This document shows, piece after piece, positions 55,247 through 64,000 of a stretch of 64,000 nucleotides of DNA (its first letter is position 1; the number at the start of each line of letters is the position of its first letter). The notes beneath the pieces are model-generated. The model did not search any database. It was not told the DNA's origin and saw only the letters and a list, made by a program, of their open reading frames with translations. The translations under genes and the position numbers were made by a program. This stretch comes from Solen grandis. Its lineage: Eukaryota; Mollusca; Bivalvia; Adapedonta; Solenidae. The DNA is taken from positions 62,553,323 through 62,617,322 of the forward strand of contig CM037780.1 of the NCBI GenBank assembly GCA_021229015.1, in the 5' to 3' direction.

Positions 55247-58200
55247 CTGTAAACAGAAAACAACACAATGCTTCAATAAGAAATTTCATTAAAACTTACC
55301 TGGAATGGTATTGAATGATAAACAACTGTTCAGTTTATGACGAAATAAAGATATCTTCTCCAAAGCAAGCACATGTTTTTTTCATATAATTCCAAGAGAT
55401 AAAATATATCATAAACAAGAGGCCCATGAGGCCTAAATCGCTCACCTGAGATAAATAGGTTGACCCAAGGAACATCTGTACCAATTTATTTTAAAATCTG
55501 GCCAGTAGTTTTGAAGAAGATGATTTTTAAAGTTTTCATTTTTTTTTTTTTTGTTGCCATGGCAACCAGAGTTCTATATGGATCAAGTTTATTTTAGGAA
55601 CTTTTGTGAAGGTTGACCCAAGGATCATTCCTGCCAAATTTAATCAAATTCTGTCAATTGGTTTCTGAGGAAATGTTGATTAAAGTTTTCCCAATATACA
55701 TATAAGGCAAATAAGCCCCGCCCCTGGCGGCCATGTTTTTTTACGGATCGGAAATTTTTTAGCAACTTTGATAGAGGTTGACCCAAGGAACATCTGTACC
55801 AATTTATTTTAAAATCTGGCCAGTAGTTTTGAAGAAGATGATTTTTAAAGTTTTCATATTTTTTTTTCTTTTTGTTGCCATGGCAACCAGAGTTCTACAT
55901 GGATCAAGTTTATTTTAGCAACTTTTGTGAAGGTTGACCCAAGGATCATCCCTGCCAAGTTTAATCAAATTCTGTCCGGTGGTTTCAGAGGAGATGTTGT
56001 TTAAAGGTTTCTCTATATACATATAAGGCAAATAAGCCCCGCCCCTGGCGGCCATGTTTTTTAACGGATCGGGATAATTTTAGCAACTTTGGTAGAGGTT
56101 GACCCAAGGAACATCTGTACCAAATTATTTTGAAATCTGGCCAGTTGTTTTGAAGGAGATGATTTTTAAAGTTTTCAAATTATTTTTCTTTTTGTTGCCA
56201 TGGTGACCAGAGTTCTTCATGGATCAACTTTATTTTAGCAACTTTTGTAGAGCCTCACCCAAGGAACATTTCTGCCAAGTTTCATTAAATTCTGTCCAGC
56301 GGTTTCAGAGGAGATGTCGTTTAAAGCAAATTGTTGACGACGCACAACGCACGACGAAGGGCGATCACAAAAGCTCACCTTGAGCACGTTGTGCTCAGGT
56401 GAGCTAAAAACAAACAATGTGCAGAGATAATTATTCATAAATAACATTCTCTTGGAGGAATTTTGTCATCAACATGGATATGATTCATACTTCCAGATAA
56501 GTTTCTGACAGCTGCTTTAACCCTTTCCCTCATAGAGGACACCATGAAAAGACCTATGCGAACAGCATAAAACCAGATCAGCCTGCCAGTTACTCGCAGG
56601 CTGATCAGGTTTTATGCTGTTCGCTGCTCCTCAGTGGTCTGGTAATGAGGATTTTGTAACTAAATTTGGTAAGGTTAAACTGTGGTTTTCTGCAGATCAG
56701 GCTTTATGTGGTACCTACTGAGTGCGTCAAAATGAGTCTATATGAGGGAAAGGGTTAATTATCATTATCCATATCTTATCTTCTTATCCATATAATCTTC
56801 AAGTTGCACTGAACCTTATATCTTAGGGAGGACTCTAATACAAACATGCAGTCAGGTAGTTAGTAGTTAGTCAGGAAAGGGAGTCAAACATATTTTAAAG
56901 AGGATCTAGTTTTGAAATTATATGGGGGGAGGGTTTGAATTAAAAAAAACAAACTTTGTAAGGATTCTGAAATAGTTGAATGAAGGCTTAGTTGCATATT
57001 AATATAATGTATTACAACTCATGCTATTCTGTGTCTTATAAATAGCAAGAAATGACATAAAAACAGGTTTTCAAGTGTTGCCCAGGCAAACTATATTTGG
57101 TAACAGTGACCTTGACCTTGATTATAATGACCTGAAAATCAATCCAAATCTTCCTCTTTCCATAAGGTATCTACCAACCAAGTATGAAAACCCAATAAAG
57201 TATCAACCAATTAATTATGAAAGCTTTATCTCTTTTCTAACGAGATATTCAACAGAAAAGAAATGTTTGACGCCCACCCAATGAAAACCTGGTTATAACA
57301 CTAATATTGACATCTAAAACTAGTACATAGCAGCCCAGTGATTCCTGAATGTTCCCTGTGTTATATTGTTGATTGGGCTATAATAATTCATTTAAAATCA
57401 AATTTAATGCAACATAACCCTGCACAAACTATGATTCACAAATCAGATTTACATAATTAAAAATACTTTTTAGAAATAAAGCTAGATTAAATGGCTTGAA
57501 TTTAAATCCTCTTTGAACATTCTCCATGATAAATGTGAACATTTACATTTCCCATCCTGAAAATACATTTATCCCTTTGAACACCGCAAGTAAGATAGAT
57601 TTTCAAAGAGAAAAACTGTGTTTACAAAGCTCTTGTAGGATATTAATTACTTTGTTTAAAAATAACACAGGCTCATAATGGTTGAATCCATAATTATATT
57701 GCTTTTGATGTGTGAACGATCACCTACTTCATTAAAACAAGAGGGCCATGATGATCCTTAATCGCTCACCTGAGAAACATTACACTCAATGCTAATTATT
57801 GTATTACGAGTCATACTGAATACATAATAAAAAAATAACTGTACCTGACATCCAAACTTTGAAGGTCATAGCTCTAATAACTCTATATACAATCAAGTGA
57901 CTCATAGGACAGGGTCAATTTTAACACCAGAGCCATGATTTGAACATGGATGAGGTCCACAAGTAAACATCTTAACTCCAGGCTTTGAGAATTATGAGAT
58001 CTTTGGAAGGTCTTCCTAAACAAGTTATGTAAAATCAAGTGACCCCTAGGACAGGGCCATGATTTGATTAAATTGGTAGATGTTCACTAGGCCATGTTAC
58101 TCACCAAATATCTTAACTATAGGCCTTGTGGTTTCTGATAAGAATTTTTTCTAGTTTTTTTCCTAAATAAGTCTATGTAAAATCAAGTGACCCCTGGGAT

Positions 58201-60454
58201 GAGGCTAATTTTGACCCCAGGGTCATGGTTTGAACAAAATTGGGGGAGGTCTACTAGGCCATTTTACACACCAAATATCTAAACTCCAGGACCTGTGGTT
58301 TCAGAATTTTGGTCCAAGAAAAAAAAAGTGATGTGCAGAATCTCCATACTGCCATCTATTCATATACCAATTTTCAAAATACATGTATTATCTTAAACAA
58401 TTTTTAAAGTTATCACAGGATCCAGATTTCCAGATAAATGGATGGACTGACAGACAGATGTAGGGCAGACTTATAGTGTCCTCTGGTGTCATCATACCAA
58501 TAGCATTTCAGTCATTTGGAGACTATATCTGTATGAGACAGACCGTCCCAGGTGACCTAGTGGTTACAGCGTCTGCCTCGGGAGCGGGAGGTCATGGGTT
58601 CGATCCCCGGCCGTGATATAGCAAGTTGTAAAAAATGGTACTATAATAGCTCCCTTGCTTGGCGCTCAGCATATAAGGGTAGATGCAAAACTGCTTGGTC
58701 CAGTGTCAGGATAATGTGACTTGGTGTAGTATCATGCCACATGTCTACCGCATGATACTGCAGTGTGGCAACACTATATCGTCTTCAAATAACTGAAATG
58801 CTGTCGGTGGGACGTTAAACCCAACAAACAAACTGTATGAGACAGATATAGTGCTGCCACACTGTGGTGTCACACCAAGGACAAGTGTTCTGTTACCATT
58901 GCCCCTTGTCCAACCCCTCCTGAAGCTGCCCATGTATTCTTATATGCCAAGCACTAAGGAGATATACCAGTATTATTTTTAATGATTCTGAAATGTTGCA
59001 GCTAGGAATAAAACTCTTTACCTCCAAGTTAATTGATTAATTAGCTTTTTAGGAGAAGAGAAAAAATTGCAAACATACTTTTTTAGTCATTTAGATTTTT
59101 TTTAATATATGAAAAGCAATGCAAAATAGTTCTTCCACACCTGGACATGTGGCATACTAAACCCATTCATAATTTGCAACACAATATAAAAGTCAATTCC
59201 CTGTAAAATTTTATATTTTGCAATAAACAAGAAAGCTACCAAAATGCCATATCAATACTAAAGATGTTTACAAGCATAATTATACTACTCAAAATTTGAT
59301 AGGGAACACTTATTCGATTGTATATATTTTTATAGGTATACAACAATTAATTAGTTCAAAGTGATATTTTGATAAATTTGATATTAAAGTGTATTAATTT
59401 GTTAAGTCAAGGTTCTGTATTGACTTTACAGACAGGCGTGCCCGGGTGTGGAGAACACTCAACGAAGGTTTGCACCAGTATGCATAGCTCATCAGTGAAA
59501 GGTAGTGTGGGGGCTCTGTTATGGTTTGGGCAGGGGTCAGCATGCAGGGGAAGACCGATCTGCACATCGTCGACAACAGCACACTGACGGCTCAACGATA
59601 TGTCGATGAGGTCCTGGATGTATACGTGCATCCATACGCTGGTGCAGTGGGCCCAAGTTTCATTTTAATGAACGACAATGCCAGACTTCACAGAGCCAGA
59701 GTGACAAATGACTATTTTGAAAATGAAGCGATTGTCAGGACGGACTGGCCTGCAAGATCTCCAGACCTAAACCCAATTGAACCTGTCTGGGACATTCTTC
59801 AGAGAGCGATTTCAGTTCGCCCTGTTAAGCCAACCACCATCCAGGAGCTTAGACAGGCCTTCTTAGAAGAGTGGGTTTGAATCCCACAAGACGCCATACG
59901 CGGGCTTATCAGTAGTATGAGGAGACAGTGTCAGGCCGTAATCAACGCAAATGGACATCACACTCGATATTGACAACATCTTTACACTTTCGGCTCACTT
60001 TCCTATTCATTCCACTTGTATCACCCATGTGCAAAAACCTAAAAAGCCACCCTTATCCAGATTACACCGTTGTCACGCTTGAGTGATTAATCAGAACATA
60101 ACAAAAACAACAAATTAATACACTTTTAATATCAAAATTATCAAAATATCACTTTGAACTAATTAACTGTTGTATACCCATAAAAATATATACAATCGAA
60201 TAAGTGTTCCCTATCAAATTTTGAGTAGTATATAACAGATTTTGAAGGGTCTTAAAGTTAATTAGGAAAATAAAGACCAACAAAAACATTTAACAAAGTC
60301 ATGATGTAAGTTCAATAGCAACCCTCACCTGGGCCATCTTGTGGAATTGCTCCACCAGTACTGCCATCATGGCGGACACGCTTTCATCAATAAGATTCTG
60401 GAGGTACGCCACTGCTTCCTCGTCTGTCAGGTGCAGAACAAACTTGTCCTGGAC
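55232..60454 (-). CDS. PIK3C3: Phosphatidylinositol 3-kinase catalytic subunit type 3 (Vps34), C-terminal end, 5' partial
   Basis: Two - strand exons, 60329-60454 (42 codons) and 55232-55246 (4 codons and stop), join in phase 0 to give 46 residues. They start [20 protein letters not shown], continue [20 protein letters not shown], and end AQYWRR. This matches the C-terminal helices of Vps34, which follow the lipid kinase catalytic loops and end in YWRK or similar. Vps34 makes PI3P on endosomes and autophagosome precursors, in complex with Vps15 and Beclin 1, and this last helix is needed for membrane-dependent activity. The kinase core and upstream exons would lie beyond 64000. The 5.08-kb last intron is full of mobile DNA. 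The gene runs toward the acetylcholine receptor gene. Identification rests on a short but characteristic segment. Confidence 0.9.
55414..56406 (+). mobile_element. Helitron-like non-autonomous repeat, about 1 kb with three 320-bp internal units
   Basis: It starts ACAAGAGGCCCATGAGGCCT and CGCTCACCTGAG. Three units of about 320 bp follow, each opening with GGTTGACCCAAGGAACATCT (55457, 55775, 56096). It ends with an imperfect palindrome (AGCTCACCTTGAGCAC / GTGCTCAGGTGAGCT) and then CTAAAAA. A 3' hairpin followed by CTAA recalls Helitron ends (CTRR). No TIRs or target duplication are seen. Confidence 0.6.
56519..56757. mobile_element. MITE with AACCCTTTCCCTCATA ends and an internal 60-bp palindrome
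   Basis: Ends AACCCTTTCCCTCATA and TATGAGGGAAAGGGTT form the TIRs. The centre holds a nearly perfect inverted repeat around CGAACAGCATAAAACC, with CAGCCTGC and GCAGGCTG at its tip. A sister copy is at 61579-61816. Confidence 0.85.
57738..58450 (+). mobile_element. Helitron-like repeat, second head and body
   Basis: It starts ACAAGAGGGCCATGATGATC and CGCTCACCTGAG as in the 55.4-kb copy. The body has two or three units of about 180 bp with TCAAGTGACCCCTAGGACAG and CCAAATATCTTAACT. It runs into GATGGACTGACAGACAG and lacks the terminal hairpin. Confidence 0.55.
58480..58960 (+). mobile_element. SINE family B, full copy with flanking tail fragments
   Basis: The complete copy is at about 58541-58831: head GTGACCTAGTGGTTACAGCG (A box) and GTCATGGGTTCGATCCCC (B box), body ATAGCTCCCTTGCTTGGCGC, tail GTCGGTGGGACGTTAAACCC. 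Tail fragments of the same family precede it (58495-58540) and follow it (58832-58880), so it inserted into an older copy. Confidence 0.82.
59285..60228 (+). mobile_element. Tc1-like transposon, 944 bp, internally deleted
   Basis: TIRs of about 120 bp match closely (left from CTACTCAAAATTTGATAGGG, right is the reverse complement ending at 60228), with TA on both sides (59283-59284, 60229-60230). The transposase inside lacks its N-terminal half. It lies in the last PIK3C3 intron, in the opposite orientation to the gene. Confidence 0.9.
59424..59973 (+). pseudogene. Tc1-like transposase, C-terminal half with stops
   Basis: One frame reads TDRRARVWR, then [34 protein letters not shown] (second catalytic Asp) and [18 protein letters not shown] (third catalytic residue, Glu), ending [16 protein letters not shown] and HHTRY before a TGA at 59971. 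In-frame stops lie after HQYA (about 59484), at about 59502 and at 59878. The paired HTH domain and first catalytic Asp are absent. It cannot make an active enzyme. Confidence 0.9.
60329..60454 (-). CDS. PIK3C3: PIK3C3 penultimate coding exon
   Basis: On the - strand, after an acceptor GCCACTTGCAG, 42 codons run from VQDKF to HKMAQ, ending in a GTGAGG donor. LTDEEA and LIDESVSA are diagnostic for Vps34. Both splice sites are consensus and phase 0. Confidence 0.93.
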
Positions 60455-61575
60455 CTGCAAGTGGCAAAGATAAGTCAATAATGCCAATAGGAATATATTG
60501 TCAGCTGGGAAAACACTACAAGTTGATAAAATGGGAACATAAAGCCAGTAGGAAATGTAGTCAGTTTGGAAAACACTGCCAGTGGGAACAAGAGCTGTCC
60601 GTAAGACAGCATGCTTGACTATTATAGTGCTTGTCAATAAAATCAAATATTGCAATTAAAAGCAAAAAAAGAATCTCTGTATTATAAATTTATAAACAAG
60701 AACAGTAAACATGTATTCCAAGTTTTAAAGTAATATCTGAAAAAGGTTCAGTTAAAAAAGTGAGTTAATACAAAAAGATTAAATAAGTTGGAAAAAGGCA
60801 TGACTATATCAAAATCCAAGACTAAGTTATGTATGTACTCACATGCTATGCACAAGCTGAGGTGATGGTCATAAACAGGTATTCAAAGTGTTAAAGCAAT
60901 ACCGCAAAGGGTTCAATTGAAAAAATGAGGTGGTATGAAAACCTTAATTTTTATTCTAAATACCAGAGGCATACCAGTAACTATGTTAAAATCCATGAAG
61001 AGGGATGTACTCTTGCCCAAAACCCAACACAGGAATGCAGTATCCATTGAAAGAAATTGGAAACAATAGCAAAAACTTAAACATATTTTTAAATCCAAAA
61101 AAGGGCCATACATATGCAAAAATATTAGAAAGAGTTAATGTTCCTGTTCCTACTGGTTTGTCTGGTGATGATAAGCACATGTGTGAAGTTTGAGAGACAT
61201 CTATAGAGTAAAACTGGAGATAATAGCAATGTTAAACAATACTTTAAATATGCAAAAATATTTGAAAGAGTTACTTTTCCTGTTTCTGCTGGTTGGTCTG
61301 ATGATGATAAACACATGTGTGATGTCTGATGGACATCCATTGAGTAATAGTGGAGATAATGGCAATAATAAACAAAATGTTACATTTTTTGTGATACAGA
61401 AGCCGACACTGACGCCAGGATGACTACAATAGCTCGTAGGGAGAATATTGTCAGTTGGAAATAATGGAAACATACAACCAAATTATACTAAACAGTTAAC
61501 CACTGCCAGAGGGAAATACTGCAAATTGTGAACTTTACTGTCATACTGCTATTTTCTGTTTTTATTATCAATCTG
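60455..61575. other. PIK3C3 intron DNA with tandem-like duplication
   Basis: I looked for the upstream kinase-domain exon and found none. A diverged repeat of roughly 130 bp recurs at about 61010, 61120 and 61240 (TGTTAAA..AATATTTGAAAGAGTTA, GATGATAAACACATGTGTGA). Confidence 0.4.
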
Positions 61576-61578
61576 TAT

Positions 61579-61816
61579 AGCCCTTTCCCTTATAGAGGAC
61601 ACCATGAAAAGACCAATGCGAACAGCATAAAACCAGATCAGCCTGCGAGTAACTCGCAGGCTGATCAGGTTTTATGCTGTTCGCTGCTCCTCAGTGGTCT
61701 GGAAATGAGGATTTTGTAATTAAATTTGGTAAGGTTTAACTGTGGCTTTCTGCAGATCAGGCTTTATGTGGTACCTATTGAGTGCGCCAAAATGAGTCTA
61801 TATGAGGGAAAGGGAT
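61579..61816. mobile_element. MITE with CCCTTTCCCT ends, second copy, strong central hairpin
   Basis: Nearly identical to 56519-56757. The central palindrome spans about 61618-61683: arms of about 33 bp pair with one mismatch and a loop of only a few bases. Ends are CCCTTTCCCTTATAGAGG and ATGAGGGAAAGGG. Confidence 0.85.
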
Positions 61817-64000
61817 AGCTTAGAAAAAAAATCTGAAGTGTGCACGGGGAATAGGTATCACTGTTTCATGTGAAATAAAATCCTGAAAGATGAGGAAGCA
61901 AATATTGATGAAAATATAGCTCATCCTAAAATAAGTCAAATAAGCAATTAGAAATACAGTCCACACTAATATGACAATAAAAATACAATACTTCAAACAA
62001 TACCTAGATGATTTCAAGATTTTTATTTCAATAAACCAGAAGGTCATTAGACCCATGTGGTATCATTACATGGCGACAGTATAACATACATTTACATGCA
62101 AATTCAACACTTCATATTAAATTACTTAATATAATTATGTACCGTTAACACATAGATAATAGATTTCACACAATTGTATTGAATTAAATAATGACTAGGC
62201 AAGAGAGAGAGAGATGTATTGTAGTATGTAGGAAGAATGATCCAATATACAGAAATTAAATGACTTTATAACTTATGAAATTTGCAAACATTATTTTTTT
62301 TAAGATAACTCTGAAATTGAGAATAGCATTTGTAATTTTGGCAAACAAATCCTTTTGCAAATCTGAGTTGAATTTATTTGAAATATTGACTGGCTGATTA
62401 TTTTTCAGCCACTCATCAACAAATTTTGATAGGAATTATCAGTCTGCAAACTTCTTTTATGAATTAGGAAAAATCATCCTCCCATTAAAGGAAAACATAG
62501 TAGCATGAAGAAACAAAAGCAGTCCCACAACAGTTCTGAGTATTGGATAATATATATATATTTGTAGTGTTGACTTATGATAATTAAAAGCTGTGACATA
62601 ATATATTGAGCCAAAACACATGTTGGAAGTTTTAATCCCCTAGCTTTAGGGCTTACTGAGAACTTGCATGGAAAATATAAATCTAAAATATTCTATTAAT
62701 ATAATCTGAGCATATTTCAACATTTTGCAAAACAATGTGGACATTTGAATTTTCATTGTAACATACTAAATATTCATTCATACTGCACTAAAGTGAGTGG
62801 TCCCTCAGTTAAACTTGCAAGGGCATCGTCTACACAAATGTTTCTATTACAGGAATAAGGGGATGGAGGTCAGGTGTGGCATTTCACACTTAGAAATGTA
62901 TATCTATTGATTTTACTATTTGAAAATGTGTCCCATGATCTTAAATAGGCCCCATATTCACAAATACTATAGTACAATTTCAGGTTCATATTTGAGTATG
63001 ATATTCAATCCTTATTAAAAATAGTTTGAGCCAAAATATGAACATTATACTAAAATACCATTTTTATTTTTGAAAAACACAGGGCTGGGATTGTTTCAGA
63101 ACCAAAATTTGCTAAAATCATCCAATTTTAATAAGATAAAGAAATCTGACAGGAAGTTGCAGGGCCATGAAAATATTTCATTAAATTTAAATTTTGGGAC
63201 CTTTTTTTTTTTTTACAAAAGTTATAACAGCATGCGAAGTCATTTTACTCTGAATGCAACATACGTTTTTGTAAAAAAAAAATCTATGTGGTATTTGTAT
63301 AAGTGATATTTATTTTATTTTACATGAAGGTACATGTACATGTGTTTCTCCAGAAAATGGAGGTACCATTATTTAAAAGCCATATCAGATTAAAAGCAAA
63401 TTTCAATTTAAACATGTTACAGTGTAACATACTTATAGCAAACTCTGACACAGTGAATATCCTCTTATAATAAAATACAGGTAGAAAAAAAGGTTTTAAG
63501 CAAATTCTATATCAAGGGCCCATAACTCTGCTGTAACTGGACAACAGCAGACTTAAAACCCCAAGCACACAAGTTCACATACAGATATACCTTTCTGTAT
63601 AATTCCAAAACCCAGGCTGATATACTTACAACACAAGAAAACCCTGCAACAATGTCTAAGGTGTGTGTGTGGTGGGGTGGAGGGGGTAAAGTGGGTAACA
63701 GAGTTGTAAAGTTTCAATCCAATATGTGCAGTGTTGATTGAAATATAGCCTTGCATGAAAAATTTAAACAAAGCATTACGGTAATGCCAACACATAGGTG
63801 AGTAGAAGAGCTCTACTTATTCATTGTAAAGTCAACGGGTATATGACCTATGACCTAGTCATTAGTTTTTCATAATTTTCCTTTACCAGTACATAATTAT
63901 TTTTCATTATTTTTATATAATTATTTTATGATTTGACAGCACAAATATTACATTTAGCCCCTTGTGGTAACGAAATAATTAATTTGTTGGCATATACATT
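61817..64000. other. Probable PIK3C3 intron, no exon recognised
   Basis: AT-rich with a (GA)n tract at 62203-62213 and a (GT)n/(GGT)n patch at 63660-63690. I found no kinase exon on the - strand, so the next upstream exon is probably outside the window. Confidence 0.35.

Noticed and set aside
58541..58615. Possible tRNA gene on the + strand
   Set aside because: It is the head of a SINE whose body and tail recur at 36.2 kb.
61820..63795. Small - strand open frames as PIK3C3 exons
   Set aside because: None contains a lipid-kinase motif or proper splice borders.

Overview
The window looks like nuclear DNA of a bivalve mollusc, probably a heterodont clam or mussel-like species. This is inferred from AT-rich, intron-rich sequence, several tRNA-headed SINE families, CTCACCTGAG-type dispersed repeats, GTCCGTCC-headed repeats and many palindromic MITEs. 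I cannot name the species. Two host genes are recognisable and they are arranged tail to tail. The rest is mobile and tandem-repeat DNA.

Left part (1-20.2 kb) is a transposon graveyard. It starts with the 3' end of a Ty3/gypsy-like retrotransposon: the pol end, a frameshifted third ORF with two zinc-binding motifs, and a candidate 3' LTR. Next come a 99-bp mariner MITE, a PIF/Harbinger element with TTA target duplications (7204-8736), 21-bp-periodic tandem DNA (9.55-10.03 kb) and a second, broken Harbinger transposase (10.3-12.2 kb). A nearly intact pogo/Tigger-type transposase with a 5' mini-exon and a frameshifted C-terminal zinc domain follows (14.84-16.93 kb). Last is a 51-bp satellite beside a 100-N assembly gap (17.56-18.9 kb).

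Middle part (20.2-40.3 kb) holds the 3' six coding exons of a Cys-loop nicotinic acetylcholine receptor subunit on the + strand: 407 residues from just after loop D through M4 and the stop codon. The splice phases all agree. The aromatic box, vicinal CC, Cys-loop and cation-type M2 signature are present. The first exons are not visible. A 12.7-kb intron holds a 45-bp minisatellite, a mariner with another element nested inside it, a 35-bp/70-bp array and SINEs.

Between the genes lies a 5.2-kb AT-rich 24-bp satellite (44.5-49.8 kb). Its centre is far more degraded than its edges, which suggests an assembly or consensus problem.

Right part (50-64 kb) has the last two coding exons of a Vps34 homologue (class III phosphatidylinositol 3-kinase, PIK3C3) on the - strand. 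The final coding exon is only 15 nt and is separated by a 5-kb intron carrying a Tc1 relic, Helitron-like dispersed repeats, SINEs and a MITE. Downstream of the gene sits an 1.17-kb non-autonomous element with perfect 14-bp TIRs and an apparent 6-bp target duplication. Apart from the two host genes I saw no coding region that I would call functional.
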